Below are positions 27,471 through 36,995 of a stretch of DNA of 64,000 nt, one piece after another; positions within the stretch are counted from its first letter, which is position 1; each line of letters opens with the position of its first letter. Under the pieces are notes generated by a model. That model was not told the DNA's origin and made no database searches. It was given only the letters and a program-made list of their open reading frames with translations. The stretch comes from Paraburkholderia sp. LEh10 (GTDB taxonomy: Bacteria; Pseudomonadota; Gammaproteobacteria; Burkholderiales; Burkholderiaceae), in assembly GCF_017814945.1 (NCBI RefSeq), contig NZ_JAGIPX010000016.1:1-64000 (forward strand), written 5' to 3'. The translations under genes and the position numbers were made by a program.

Positions 27471-28250
27471 TCAGCGGGCGAAACCCAGCGCGACCTGTCC
27501 GCGGCCCGTCGGACGCCCGAGCAGATTCAGCAGCCCGGCCAGATTGTCGGCGGCTTCGGGTGCCGAGCTCGCGGTGCCGGCGAACGATGTCGAGCTTTGG
27601 CTGAGCGTGCCATGGCCGTTCAGCAGCAGCGGCCCCTTCGTCGTCGACAAATCGAGCGTGCCCGCAGCGCCTTCCGCCTGGAACACCACGCGATAAGACC
27701 CGAGCGGCTTCACCCGTGAAACGCGCGAACTCATGTCGTTCAGCGTCACGATCAGCTGACCGAAAGCCTGTCGATTGAAGGTGCGCCAGTCGGTCCAGTT
27801 GAGCCGCACGTCGCCCTGGAGATCGAGCGTGTTGAACGGCGCGCCCAATCCCGCGAGCAATGCGGCCGGCACGGTCAGGCTGCCGCTCGACATCGTCGCG
27901 CTGCGCAGCGTCGCGTCGACGGTAATGGGGTTGGGCATCGCATCGCTTTGCTGCATCTGCATGCGCACGCGGCCCGTGAACAGCGCCCAGAACGACGTGT
28001 GCCATTCGATCCGCCCCGGCAGCAGCGTCGCTGATTCGGCGTCGGGCCCGGCGGCGAGCATCAGCGACGCCGAGCCATGCCACAGCGACCCCGACGGATC
28101 GACGAGATTGACGTGGCCTTGCGTGGCCTTCGCGAACTGCGGCGTGATCCACGCGGCGGGCGCCGCCACGAGGAGCACCACGACGTTCGCGATCAGCGCG
28201 ACGACGATCCAGGGCAGCGCGGCGCGCAATCGCCGCATCCAGAATCTCAT
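27471..28250 (-). CDS. gspN: Type II secretion system protein N
   Basis: A 259-residue inner-membrane protein with one N-terminal membrane segment (WIVVALIANVVVLLVAAP) and a periplasmic β-rich domain. The family segments LVDPSGSLWHGSASL and LLPGRIEWHTSFW are visible. Its exact role in the pseudopilus machine is unclear and not all systems have it. It is the last gene of the minus-strand gspG-N operon, 22 bases after gspM. Confidence 0.9.
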   Translation of the reverse strand: MRFWMRRLRAALPWIVVALIANVVVLLVAAPAAWITPQFAKATQGHVNLVDPSGSLWHGSASLMLAAGPDAESATLLPGRIEWHTSFWALFTGRVRMQMQQSDAMPNPITVDATLRSATMSSGSLTVPAALLAGLGAPFNTLDLQGDVRLNWTDWRTFNRQAFGQLIVTLNDMSSRVSRVKPLGSYRVVFQAEGAAGTLDLSTTKGPLLLNGHGTLSQSSTSFAGTASSAPEAADNLAGLLNLLGRPTGRGQVALGFAR

Positions 28251-28272
28251 GCGTGGTCCTGTGGCAGCGCCG

Positions 28273-28776
28273 TCATTTGATCGTTGCGGGTTGCAGCGAC
28301 GCCGTCAGATCGACCTGGCCGTCCTGCTTCAACGCGGTGACATGCGCCTCGGCGACCTGCACCTTGAACTGCTTGCGTGCGTCGTCGAGCCAGTCCGTCC
28401 ATGCGGGAAACGACGCGTTCTTCAACTGGATCTGCACCGCGTTGCCGATCACCTGGACCTGCGTCGCCGCAAGACCGTGATCGCCAAGCGAGGACGTCAG
28501 CGCGTCCTTCAGCGCGCCGCCCGTCGGCGCGACGCCTTGGGCCGCCCCGGACAGCGAGCGCGCTTCGTTCGCCTGCGCGGTCATTTGCGCGAGCTGGCGC
28601 TGCAGCGCCGGAATCGATTCACGCAGCCGCGCGCGGCCTTCCTGCGCGGGCGCCCACAGAACCGACCACACGACTGCGACGGCCACGGCCACGCCGCCCC
28701 ATGTCAGGATTCCTCTCTCGCGCGGCGTGCGCGCTTCCCAGAAGCCGGCCCAGGTATTCAAGAGTTCAGCTTTCAT
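28273..28776 (-). CDS. gspM: Type II secretion system protein M
   Basis: A 167-residue bitopic inner-membrane protein of the assembly platform, partner of GspL. One membrane segment lies at about 23-43 (ILTWGGVAVAVAVVWSVLW). A periplasmic ferredoxin-like domain follows. ATG 28776 was chosen because it overlaps the gspL stop (ATGA) and has AGGAACGG upstream. Translationally coupled to gspL. Confidence 0.92.
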   Translation of the reverse strand: MKAELLNTWAGFWEARTPRERGILTWGGVAVAVAVVWSVLWAPAQEGRARLRESIPALQRQLAQMTAQANEARSLSGAAQGVAPTGGALKDALTSSLGDHGLAATQVQVIGNAVQIQLKNASFPAWTDWLDDARKQFKVQVAEAHVTALKQDGQVDLTASLQPATIK

Positions 28777-30155
28777 TGTCCGTTCCTGATGGTCCATTTG
28801 CCGGTATTGCTGTCGATCGAGCCCTTCAGGCCGCTGCGCGTCAGACGCTGCTGGAAATCGGGATCGACCTTGACCTCCGGCTTGAACGTCACGTCGAGCC
28901 GCCGGTCGTGATAGTCGAGCGCGGCAATGCCGTTGACGGGCACGGGCCCGAGCGAACGTGCAAGCGCATCGGCCAGCGACAGAAAGTCGTCCGGCGACAG
29001 CTCGCCCGCCGCGACGCGCAATTGCTGCAATTGACGCGCCATCTGATCGGGCGCGTCGAGCACGACGGTCGTCTTCGGAAACGTGTTGAGCAGCAGCTCC
29101 GTCATTTGCGCGCTGATCGCGTCACGCTGGCGCGACAGCATCAGCCATTGCACATTCGCGCCGATGATCGCGACGAGCACCGTCCCCGCCAGCAGCCACA
29201 ACGGCAGGCGCAGACGTCGCAGCGTCGCGCGATCGAGTCGCCACGGCTGCACCGCGAACTCGAACTGGCATAGATCGAAGCGGCAGTCGATGGCGTTGCG
29301 CGCGAGCGTCTCGAACGACATCGGCAGCGCGCCGCTGATCGGCGACGCGCGACCCGATGGCGCGGTCGATGCAAGGCGCGGCTCGCTGCCGGGCAGATCG
29401 ACGAGCGTGTAGAGCGTGACAGGCGCGTGGCCCGCGAGCGCCGCCACCGTCATGTTGACGTCCGTCGCGGGAACGGCGATCCCTTCGCCGAGCGGACCGC
29501 GCAAGAGCGCGAGTTCGACGCGAGGCGGGGCTGTATTGGCGATGGCGTCCTCACCGAGCACCGCGGCCGTCGAAGACACGACGTTGCCGAGCACGGCCGC
29601 AACGATCGGCGTGACGTCCTCGCCGAAATGGTCGCGCGGCGGCGCCGTATCGTCATCCGCGGCGCCCGCTGCGACGGCTTGTTCCGCACGCGCCGGCGCT
29701 GCTGCGGCGGCGACGGGCCGCGGCAGGCAACGCGCGACGGGCACCGCCTTCACATTGCGATGACCGGCCGCCGCAAAGGTCTCGACGATATAGCGGAACC
29801 AGCCGCGATCGACGATCGCGAGCACGTGGCGATTGCCGTCGATCGGTTGCGGATCGAGCGCGATATGGGTCGTCTGCGCGTCCTGAATCAGTTGATCCTC
29901 GACGACATTCGGCAATGCCTGGCGCAAGCGCGGGCCCTTCAGCGGCGGCACGGCGGCGGCGAGCATTAGACAGTCGCGCGCGGCGACCATCAGCACCGTC
30001 GAGCCTGCGCGCGGCAACAGACCGGGCGCCGACTGACCTGCGCGCTGTATGCGCCCCGCTTTGTCGAGCAGCAGAAACGGCAATTCCGGCAGTTGCCATT
30101 CCTGCGACGGCACCGCCGGGTCACGCGGCGGCAGAAGAACGATCAGCGTGCTCAA
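28773..30155 (-). CDS. gspL: Type II secretion system protein L
   Basis: A 460-residue assembly-platform protein that binds the GspE ATPase through its cytoplasmic domain (about 1-290) and GspM through its periplasmic part. A membrane segment lies near residue 310-330 (LWLLAGTVLVAIIGANVQWL). TTG 30155 is the probable start: the frame then reads STLIVLLPPRDPAVPSQEW as in relatives, with GAGAGAG upstream. The longer frame up to 30290 would cover the end of gspK. Confidence 0.9.
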   Translation of the reverse strand: MSTLIVLLPPRDPAVPSQEWQLPELPFLLLDKAGRIQRAGQSAPGLLPRAGSTVLMVAARDCLMLAAAVPPLKGPRLRQALPNVVEDQLIQDAQTTHIALDPQPIDGNRHVLAIVDRGWFRYIVETFAAAGHRNVKAVPVARCLPRPVAAAAAPARAEQAVAAGAADDDTAPPRDHFGEDVTPIVAAVLGNVVSSTAAVLGEDAIANTAPPRVELALLRGPLGEGIAVPATDVNMTVAALAGHAPVTLYTLVDLPGSEPRLASTAPSGRASPISGALPMSFETLARNAIDCRFDLCQFEFAVQPWRLDRATLRRLRLPLWLLAGTVLVAIIGANVQWLMLSRQRDAISAQMTELLLNTFPKTTVVLDAPDQMARQLQQLRVAAGELSPDDFLSLADALARSLGPVPVNGIAALDYHDRRLDVTFKPEVKVDPDFQQRLTRSGLKGSIDSNTGKWTIRNGQ

Positions 30156-30183
30156 AGGCCACTCTCTCGGGAAATTGCATTGT

Positions 30184-31275
30184 TCATGGTTGATCTCGTC
30201 CCCATACGACACGCGTGATATGCGTCTGCACGTCACGGTAGACGAGGGTGGTGCGATCGACTTCGGCACGCTCGTGCTCGACACGGCCATGCACTAGAAA
30301 GTAGCTCGTATTGACGTCGAGTTCGTTCGGATCGAACGAGGTTTGCTGTACGCCCGCGCCGCGCAACGCCAGTTGCACATCGCTGATGTTGTGGAAGAAC
30401 ACCGTCTCGCGCCGCGCGACGAACGCCTGCGCATTCGACAGATTCATGCCGGGCACGACGGCCGCGACCACCTCGGCGGGTGCGGTATTCATGTTGACGG
30501 CCGTTGCCGTCGGCAGCACGGTTACGAACGGACGCAGCCGCGCGACCATGTCCGGCGTAAAGCCGGGCACGTCGAGCAGCGAATCGACGCCCGTCATCTG
30601 AAGCGGCGCGACGCCGGCGGTTTTGTCGGCGTCCCCGAGACCGGCCTTGTCCGCGTTGCCGCCGCCTACGGCGCCCTGGAGCTGGGCCGGATCGACATTT
30701 CCAGGCGTCTCGGAACTCTGAAAGCGGGTTGCCGACTGCCGAAGCCCGGCGCGCATCTGAATTGCGGTAGTTTTCGCAAGCTGACTATTGATCCCAAGCG
30801 TCTGGAGCAGGCGCTGAAACGCCAGGATCTGGTCGGCATTCAACGTGAGGGCGCCCGGCACGGGCGACGACACGAGATTGCGCAGATTGAACTTGGCCTG
30901 AGCGTCCTCGATGGAGCCGGAGATATAGGTCGCGGCGGCTTGCTGCGCGCGCACTTCGCCAATTTGGCCGAGAAAATCCGACAAACGCGTCCGCGCGATG
31001 GGAACGCCCCACACGCCGCCAAGATAGGTGATGCCGGCCGACGTATCGCCTTCGGAGCGAAGAATGAGGCGCGTCCAGTCGAGCGCGCCGCGCGAGACCC
31101 ACTGCGCCTGCGCAAGCAGCCGCTGGTTCTCGATGCGCCGGATCTGCACCTGCTGCCGCCAGAGCATGCCGGAAACGAGGATGGCCGACAGCGCGACAAC
31201 CAGCAATGCGCTGATGATGGCCGCCCCGCGTTGTTGCGCAGCAGGTTTCGAACGGGCAGAGCGAACGCACTTCAT
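30184..31275 (-). CDS. gspK: Type II secretion system minor pseudopilin K
   Basis: A 363-residue minor pseudopilin that caps the pseudopilus tip with GspI and GspJ. The leader is basic (KPAAQQRG), followed by AAIISALLVVALSAILVSG as the prepilin hydrophobic helix. As in the family, the +5 Glu of other pseudopilins is absent. The large insertion characteristic of GspK contains NLRNLVSSPVPGALTLN and VNMNTAPAEVV. It lies eight bases after gspJ. Confidence 0.94.
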   Translation of the reverse strand: MKCVRSARSKPAAQQRGAAIISALLVVALSAILVSGMLWRQQVQIRRIENQRLLAQAQWVSRGALDWTRLILRSEGDTSAGITYLGGVWGVPIARTRLSDFLGQIGEVRAQQAAATYISGSIEDAQAKFNLRNLVSSPVPGALTLNADQILAFQRLLQTLGINSQLAKTTAIQMRAGLRQSATRFQSSETPGNVDPAQLQGAVGGGNADKAGLGDADKTAGVAPLQMTGVDSLLDVPGFTPDMVARLRPFVTVLPTATAVNMNTAPAEVVAAVVPGMNLSNAQAFVARRETVFFHNISDVQLALRGAGVQQTSFDPNELDVNTSYFLVHGRVEHERAEVDRTTLVYRDVQTHITRVVWGRDQP

Positions 31276-31282
31276 GAAAAAA

Positions 31283-32026
31283 TCACTCCCCTACGAGAAA
31301 AACCCGCGTAATCGGCCGGGCCAGCGACGTCGCGCCGACACTGACTTCGACCCCCGTCACGGACCTCGGCAACGGCGCATTCCCAAGCTGAGGGACTTTC
31401 AGATTATTGTCGTTTTCGGTGATGGCCGACTGCACGTCTTTCATCTGCGTCGTCCAGCCGACTTTCGGCACATACATTCTGGCCGAGATTGCGCCGACGC
31501 CGCCCATCAACGGCACCGACCCCCAGTTCTCATTCTCGCCGCCGCCGAGCGCGCGCCGCACTTCGCCGACATTTCCGAGCGGCGGCGACGCATAGCGAAT
31601 GATGCGCCCATTGGTGATCCGATACCGCACCACCACCAGCCGGGGCGCCACGCCAGGCGTTCGCGCGTACCGCACGATCTGCAATGTGTTGCTTTGCACG
31701 CCCACGGCCGGCTCGCCGACTTCGTCATCGGATGCCGCGTTGCGCACGTCGATGCGCATCTGATCGAACAGTTGCGCGAACACGCGCTCGTCTTCCATTG
31801 CGTTCGTGATCGTCTGCCGGCCGCGAATGATCTGATCCAGACCGCGCCATGACAGCACCGCGATCACAGCCAGAATCGCAATCGCAACGAGCAGTTCGAT
31901 CAGCGTGAAGCCGCCCGCCGTCTTCCTCATCGACAAGGGAGCGCGACGCGCGCGCAGCCCATCGGGCTCGGAGCGGGACTCACAGCGGGACTCCCCGCGG
32001 GGCTCAGAGCGACCGGTTCGTTTCAT
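31283..32026 (-). CDS. gspJ: Type II secretion system minor pseudopilin J
   Basis: A minor pseudopilin of the tip complex. The cleavage motif GG/FTLIELLVAIAILAVIAV is clear and the body contains IIRGRQTITNAMEDE and YRITNGRIIRYASP. Two starts are possible. ATG 32026 overlaps the gspI end by 23 bases and gives 247 residues with a 40-residue leader. ATG 31930 (MRKTAGGFTLIE) gives a usual seven-residue leader and 215 residues. Neither has a strong ribosome binding site. Confidence 0.92.
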   Translation of the reverse strand: MKRTGRSEPRGESRCESRSEPDGLRARRAPLSMRKTAGGFTLIELLVAIAILAVIAVLSWRGLDQIIRGRQTITNAMEDERVFAQLFDQMRIDVRNAASDDEVGEPAVGVQSNTLQIVRYARTPGVAPRLVVVRYRITNGRIIRYASPPLGNVGEVRRALGGGENENWGSVPLMGGVGAISARMYVPKVGWTTQMKDVQSAITENDNNLKVPQLGNAPLPRSVTGVEVSVGATSLARPITRVFLVGE

Positions 32027-32435
32027 TCGCGATCACCGTCACCAATTGCGCAAGATTGCCCGGCCGTCCGGGCATCTTCACCGACACCTCGACGCGCCGA
32101 AACACCGGGTTCGGCGTCGCGCTCACGGTTTCCGAGCAAATCAGCTGCAGGTTGCCCTGCGAACAATCGAAACTTTGCGTGCCAACGTCCGGCCACTTGC
32201 GCGTCAGATGCAATTGCGCGAGCGCGTTGTCCGCGCTCCAGCCGGCGAGCAGCCGCCGATGCAGATCCGCCTCGCCCGTCGCGAGACTGCCGACGGCCCG
32301 CAGCGACGCGGCTAGCGCCACTGCGATGATCGCCAGCGCGACGAGCACTTCGATCATCGTGAAGCCATCGGCGTTCATACGATTCGGATTGCCGGTTCCA
32401 CGGCCCGAGCGGCGAAGGCGAAGCGCGCGTGTCAT
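32004..32435 (-). CDS. gspI: Type II secretion system minor pseudopilin I
   Basis: A 143-residue minor pseudopilin. The leader ends MNADG and is followed by FTMIEVLVALAIIAVALAAS, the GspI-type helix with Glu at +5. WSADNALAQLHL and GTQSFDCSQG belong to the small globular domain. Its ATG overlaps the stop of gspH (ATGA), so the genes are coupled. Confidence 0.93.
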   Translation of the reverse strand: MTRALRLRRSGRGTGNPNRMNADGFTMIEVLVALAIIAVALAASLRAVGSLATGEADLHRRLLAGWSADNALAQLHLTRKWPDVGTQSFDCSQGNLQLICSETVSATPNPVFRRVEVSVKMPGRPGNLAQLVTVIANETNRSL

Positions 32436-33055
32436 CAGCGGACCTCGTAACGGCCGTTGCCCGTGCCGACGATCGTCACATGGCCCGCGGCGGAAAACAG
32501 CGTGATCTTCACGGGCGTATCGATACTCTCGGTACCGAACACGATGCGGTCCGAATGCGTATCCGAACCGGGGTAGTCGATCGTCACGCCCGTCACGCCG
32601 CCTTCCCAGTGGCGCGGCCCGAGCAGATCGTCACGCAAAGGACGCCAGCCGTCGTTCGTGCGGATATCGAAACGAAAGCCGCCTTCGAGCGGCAGCCACG
32701 AAATCGGGCGCGCGCGCACCTGCGCCTCGTCGCCCGCCGACTCGAACAGCAGCGCAAGACGCTGCGCCTCTTCGTTCAGATCCGTGCGCGGATTGCGGTT
32801 CAGCGTCAGCGACGCCAGCGACACCAGCAAGCCCGCAATCACCAGCACCACCAGCATTTCGAGCAGCGTGAAGCCGCGCTGCCGCCTGAGTGCGCCCGCG
32901 CGCCGCGCATGCCCCGTCGAGCCGCCGACGGCGACGACACCGTCAGCGTCATCGACGTTCAGGACCGCGCGCGAAGCACGAGGCAAGCAGTCGGACAATC
33001 GCATGATGACGCCGCTGACGATCGATCTAAACATCCAAAGCGCGGCAACGAGCAA
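32435..33055 (-). CDS. gspH: Type II secretion system minor pseudopilin H
   Basis: A minor pseudopilin with cleavage motif QRG/FTLLEMLVVLVIAGLLVSLA and a C-terminal β domain (FRFDIRTNDGWRPL, HVTIVGTGNGRYEV). The start is uncertain. TTG 33055 gives 206 residues with a 60-residue leader that is unusually long. ATG 33034 and ATG 33004 are alternatives. It begins within seven bases of the gspG stop. Confidence 0.9.
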   Translation of the reverse strand: MLVAALWMFRSIVSGVIMRLSDCLPRASRAVLNVDDADGVVAVGGSTGHARRAGALRRQRGFTLLEMLVVLVIAGLLVSLASLTLNRNPRTDLNEEAQRLALLFESAGDEAQVRARPISWLPLEGGFRFDIRTNDGWRPLRDDLLGPRHWEGGVTGVTIDYPGSDTHSDRIVFGTESIDTPVKITLFSAAGHVTIVGTGNGRYEVR

Positions 33056-33061
33056 CGCTGC

Positions 33062-33538
33062 TCATTGCCACGAGCCGACATCGGAATCGTTGCCTTCTCC
33101 GCCCGCCTTGCCGTCCGCGCCATAGCTGAACACGTCGATCTCGCCGTGCACGCCCGGATTCAGGTATTGATACTGGTTGCCCCAAGGATCGTTAGGCAAA
33201 CGTTCCAGATAGCCGCCGTCCTTCCAGTTGTTCGGCACCGGGTCCGTGCTCGGCTTTTCGATCAGCGCGCGCAGGCCTTGCTCCTGGGTCGGATAGCGGC
33301 CGTTGTCGAGACGGTAGAGCTTGAGCGACTGCATGATGGTGCCGATGTCCTGTTTCGCGGCCACGCGGCGCGCTTCGTCCGGACGGCTCATGATCTTCGG
33401 CACGATCAGCGCGGCCAGAATGCCGAGAATCGCGATCACGACCATGATTTCGATCAGCGTGAACCCGCGTTGACGACGGGCGCGCGGGTTCGCGCGCATG
33501 ACCGCGGTTTCGTTTCGGCGACTGATCCACATTTGCAT
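33062..33538 (-). CDS. gspG: Type II secretion system major pseudopilin G
   Basis: A 158-residue major pseudopilin that polymerises into the piston-like pseudopilus. Cleavage occurs at RQRG/FTLIEIMVVIAILGILAAL with Glu at +5. The T2SG domain contains LDNGRYPTQEQGLRALIEKP and DPWGNQYQYLNPG, including the Ca-binding loop region near FSYGADGKAGGEGNDSD. AGAGAGGTAG precedes ATG 33538. It starts the minus-strand block after the inverted gspC. Confidence 0.97.
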   Translation of the reverse strand: MQMWISRRNETAVMRANPRARRQRGFTLIEIMVVIAILGILAALIVPKIMSRPDEARRVAAKQDIGTIMQSLKLYRLDNGRYPTQEQGLRALIEKPSTDPVPNNWKDGGYLERLPNDPWGNQYQYLNPGVHGEIDVFSYGADGKAGGEGNDSDVGSWQ

Positions 33539-33697
33539 AACTTGCTACCTCTCTTTGAAAAAATGGTCGATCGACCGGACATCGCGGCACGCGTCGAAAC
33601 AAACGCAGCACGCCGCAGGTCCGGTCGGTCATTTTAATGTCATCCAGTGAAGGCCCTGGACAGGCCGCAAATTCCCAATAGTCCGTACAATGACAGC

Positions 33698-34111
33698 ATG
33701 AACGCACTCCAGATCCGACTGATTTCGCTCACGCTCTTCGCCGTGTTCTGCGCGACGCTCACTTACTGGATCGTCGCGCTCACGTCGCATTCCGGCGCGC
33801 CCGTAGCCGCCGCGGCCGTGCGGGGGCCCGTTTCGACGGAACTGGCAGGGACGCTGTTCGGCGGCCAGCTGACGCGCAACGCGAATCAGGACGTGCGGCT
33901 GTTCGGCATTCTCGCGCTGCGCGAAGGCGCCGCCGCGATCGTCAGCACGGGCGGCGAGCCGCCCCGCACGGTGTCGCTGGGCGGCACGATCATGCAAGGC
34001 ACCAAGCTCTCCGAAGTACGCCCGCGCTCGATCATCCTCGACCGCAACGGCGCGCATTCCGAAGTGACCCTTCCCGCCAACGCGCCCGGCCCAACCATCT
34101 ACGTGCGCTGA
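33698..34111 (+). CDS. gspC: Type II secretion system protein C-like, inverted in the locus
   Basis: A 137-residue inner-membrane protein with a membrane segment at about 8-28 (LISLTLFAVFCATLTYWIVAL) and a periplasmic homology-region domain (LAGTLFGGQLTRNANQDVRLFGILA). It would link the GspD secretin to the inner platform. It is much shorter than classical GspC and lacks a PDZ or coiled-coil C-terminus. It lies on the plus strand between gspG and gspF, which are on the minus strand, so it needs its own promoter. Confidence 0.85.
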   Translation: MNALQIRLISLTLFAVFCATLTYWIVALTSHSGAPVAAAAVRGPVSTELAGTLFGGQLTRNANQDVRLFGILALREGAAAIVSTGGEPPRTVSLGGTIMQGTKLSEVRPRSIILDRNGAHSEVTLPANAPGPTIYVR

Positions 34112-34201
34112 GTTCATTTTCCGCCGCGCCGGCGCACCGTCCAGGCCGCGACGGCACGCACGAACCTTTCGCGGCGTGACATCTCGCCGCCACCGCTACG
34201 G

Positions 34202-35419
34202 CTATTGCACCAGGTTGTTCAACTCGATGATCGGCAGCATCACGGCGAGCACGATCACCAGCACCACGCCGCCCATCGCGAGGATCAGCAGCGGCTCGAG
34301 CAGGCTCGTCAGAAACATCGTCCGCCGTTCGAGTTCGCGTGCTTCGCCGTCCGCCGCACGATCGAGCATCGTCGTCACGTCGCCCGTCGCTTCGCCGGAC
34401 CGGATCAGGTGCACGAGCACGGGCGGAAACGTTTTCGTGTTGCCGAGCGCGCGCGACAGTGACGTGCCTTCCCGCACGCGCACGATGGCATCGTCGATAT
34501 TGCCGCGCATCGCGACATTGCTGAGCGTTTCGCTGGCGGCCTGCAACGCGCGCAGGATCGGCACGCCCGCCGCCGTCAAAATTCCGAGTGTGCTCGCGAA
34601 ACGCACCGTGTTGTAGCCGCGCACGAGCTTGCCGAAGAGCGGGGCGGTCAGCGTCCAGCGATCGAACGCGAGGCGCGGCCCCGGTTGCGCAAGTACCGAA
34701 CGCGCCACGTAAATCAGGATTGCGAGCGCGATCAGCACCGCCCACCACCAGTTCCGCACGAAAGCGGACAGCGCCATCATCATGATCGTCAGAAATGGCA
34801 GTTGCTGCTTCGTGCTCGCGAACACATTGACGACCTGCGGCACCACATAGCTCAACAGGAACGTGACGATGCCGAGCGCGATGATCGTCACGATGGTCGG
34901 ATACGTGAACGCGAGAATGATCTTCTGCTTGAGCGCGTTGCGCTGCTCGATATAGTCGGCAAGGCGCGACAGCACGAGCCCGAGCTTGCCCGTGTGCTCG
35001 CCTGCCGCGACGAGCGCGCGATAGATCTCGGGAAAATCCTTCGGATGCTGTGACAGCGCGTTCGCAAGCGAATGCCCGCCCAGCACTTCCGCGCGGATCG
35101 CGGCCATCAGTTCGCGGATGTAGTCGCGCTCCGACTGTTCCGTCAGCACGGCGAGCGCTTCGTCGAGCGGCAGGCCCGCGATCAGCAGGCTTGCGAGCTG
35201 GCGCGTGAGAATCGCCTGTTCGCGTTGCGACAGCTTGCGTCCGAGCGACAGACGCTGGCTGCGCTCGCCGCGCGTGCGCGTCGCCGCCGGTTCGACGACC
35301 AGTGGCGTAAGGCCTTGCGTGCGCAACTGCGAGCGTGCGCCGCGCGCGCTGTCGGCGTCGAGCACGCCTTTTTGCGCCTTGCCCGCGGCGTCGATTGCTT
35401 CGAAACGGAATGCCGGCAT
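34202..35419 (-). CDS. gspF: Type II secretion system inner-membrane platform protein F
   Basis: A 405-residue polytopic inner-membrane protein. The N-terminus MPAFRFEAIDAAGKAQKG is typical. Two T2SSF domains (about 70-195 and 270-395) each end in membrane helices. LPLDEALAVLTEQ and GEHTGKLGLVLSRLADYIEQR are conserved segments. It begins five bases after the gspE stop, as part of gspDEF. Confidence 0.96.
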   Translation of the reverse strand: MPAFRFEAIDAAGKAQKGVLDADSARGARSQLRTQGLTPLVVEPAATRTRGERSQRLSLGRKLSQREQAILTRQLASLLIAGLPLDEALAVLTEQSERDYIRELMAAIRAEVLGGHSLANALSQHPKDFPEIYRALVAAGEHTGKLGLVLSRLADYIEQRNALKQKIILAFTYPTIVTIIALGIVTFLLSYVVPQVVNVFASTKQQLPFLTIMMMALSAFVRNWWWAVLIALAILIYVARSVLAQPGPRLAFDRWTLTAPLFGKLVRGYNTVRFASTLGILTAAGVPILRALQAASETLSNVAMRGNIDDAIVRVREGTSLSRALGNTKTFPPVLVHLIRSGEATGDVTTMLDRAADGEARELERRTMFLTSLLEPLLILAMGGVVLVIVLAVMLPIIELNNLVQ

Positions 35420-35423
35420 GCGC

Positions 35424-36995
35424 TCAGACCCCGCCCGTCACGCGTATCACTTCTTCGAGCGATGTCATCCCAGACGCGATCCAGCGCTCGCCGTCCTCGC
35501 GCAGCGTGCGCATGCCCCGCTTGCGGCCGGCGTCGAGAATCTCGGCGTCGGCTGCATTGCGGTGGATCAGTGTGCGGATCGACTCGTCGACAGTGAGCAG
35601 CTCATACACGCCGCGTCGTCCCGCATAGCCCGAAAAACCGCATTTGTCGCAGCCGACCGGGTGCCAGTGCTTGTGTCCGTCCTCATCGCGCTCTTCCCTG
35701 CACACGGGGCACAGACGCCGCACGAGGCGCTGCGCCAGCACGCCGAGCAGCGACGACGCGAGCAGATAGGGCTCGACACCCATATCCGTGAGACGCGTGA
35801 CGGCGGATGCGGCGTCGTTGGTGTGCAGCGTCGCGAGAACCAGGTGGCCCGTGAGCGACGCCTGCACCGCGATCTGCGCCGTTTCGAGGTCGCGGATCTC
35901 ACCGATCATGATGATGTCCGGGTCCTGACGCAAGATGGAGCGCAGCGCGCGCGCAAACGACATGCCGATCCGCTCGTTGACCTGCGTCTGGCCGATGCCG
36001 GCCAGATCGTATTCGATCGGGTCTTCGACGGTCATGATGTTCGTCGTCGCCGTTTCGAGGCGTGACATCGACGCGTAGAGCGTCGTCGTCTTGCCGGAAC
36101 CCGTCGGCCCCGTGACGAGCACGATGCCGTGCGGACGCGATATCAGCTTGTCGAATTGCACGAGCGTGTCGGGCGCCATGCCGAGCGCTTCGAGATTCAG
36201 GCGCGTCGCGTCTTTTTCCAGCAGACGCAGCACGGCGCGTTCGCCGTGGCCTGTCGGCAGGGTGGAAACGCGCACGTCGACGGGTCGTCCGCCGACGCGC
36301 AGCGTGATGCGGCCATCTTGCGGCAGACGCTTCTCGGCGATATCGAGCTGCGCCATGATCTTGATCCGCGAAATCAGCGCACCGTGCAGCGCCTTCTTTG
36401 GCCGCACGACATCACGCAGCGTGCCGTCGACGCGAAAACGCACCACGGATGCATTCTCGAACGGCTCGATGTGAATATCCGATGCCTGTTCGCGCGCGGC
36501 CTGTGTGAGCAGCGCGTTGATCATGCGGATGATCGGCGCGTCGTCTTCCGACTCCAGCAGATCTTCCACTTCGGGAATGTCCTGCATCAGACGCGACAGA
36601 TCGACTTCGCCTTCCACTTCGCCGACCACCTGCGCCGCGCTGCCGTCCTGGCGCGCGTACGCGTGGTTGATCGCTTCCGCGAGTTCGTCAGCCTCCAGGC
36701 GCACGACCGACACCACGCCGAAATTGCGCGCAACCTCAGCAAGCGCGGCCTGGCTCGTGCGCTCGCTGATCCAGACTTCGATCGAATCGGCATGCTGGTG
36801 CGCGACGAGAATCTGGCCGCCCTTCGCAAAGCCGTACGGCACGAGCCGCGCAGCAAGCGGAGAGGGCGCATCGCGCCCCGCTGGAGCGGATATTTCCGGG
36901 GCTTCGCGCCCCGCTTGTACAGGTGTTTCCGGGGCTTCGCGCACGCCGTTCGTCGTGGCAGTGGCGTGCGGCCCGGAAAGCGGCGTCGTGCTCAC
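35424..36995 (-). CDS. gspE: Type II secretion system ATPase E
   Basis: A 523-residue hexameric ATPase that powers pseudopilus assembly. Walker A GPTGSGKTTT, Asp box and Walker B region IIMIGEIRD, the His box LATLHTNDA and a tetracysteine Zn motif (CPVC and GCDKCGF) are present. The first 45 residues are a low-complexity, repetitive tail with AGREAPEIS and AGRDAPS, not seen in standard GspE. Its ATG overlaps the gspD stop by four bases. Confidence 0.97.
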   Translation of the reverse strand: MSTTPLSGPHATATTNGVREAPETPVQAGREAPEISAPAGRDAPSPLAARLVPYGFAKGGQILVAHQHADSIEVWISERTSQAALAEVARNFGVVSVVRLEADELAEAINHAYARQDGSAAQVVGEVEGEVDLSRLMQDIPEVEDLLESEDDAPIIRMINALLTQAAREQASDIHIEPFENASVVRFRVDGTLRDVVRPKKALHGALISRIKIMAQLDIAEKRLPQDGRITLRVGGRPVDVRVSTLPTGHGERAVLRLLEKDATRLNLEALGMAPDTLVQFDKLISRPHGIVLVTGPTGSGKTTTLYASMSRLETATTNIMTVEDPIEYDLAGIGQTQVNERIGMSFARALRSILRQDPDIIMIGEIRDLETAQIAVQASLTGHLVLATLHTNDAASAVTRLTDMGVEPYLLASSLLGVLAQRLVRRLCPVCREERDEDGHKHWHPVGCDKCGFSGYAGRRGVYELLTVDESIRTLIHRNAADAEILDAGRKRGMRTLREDGERWIASGMTSLEEVIRVTGGV

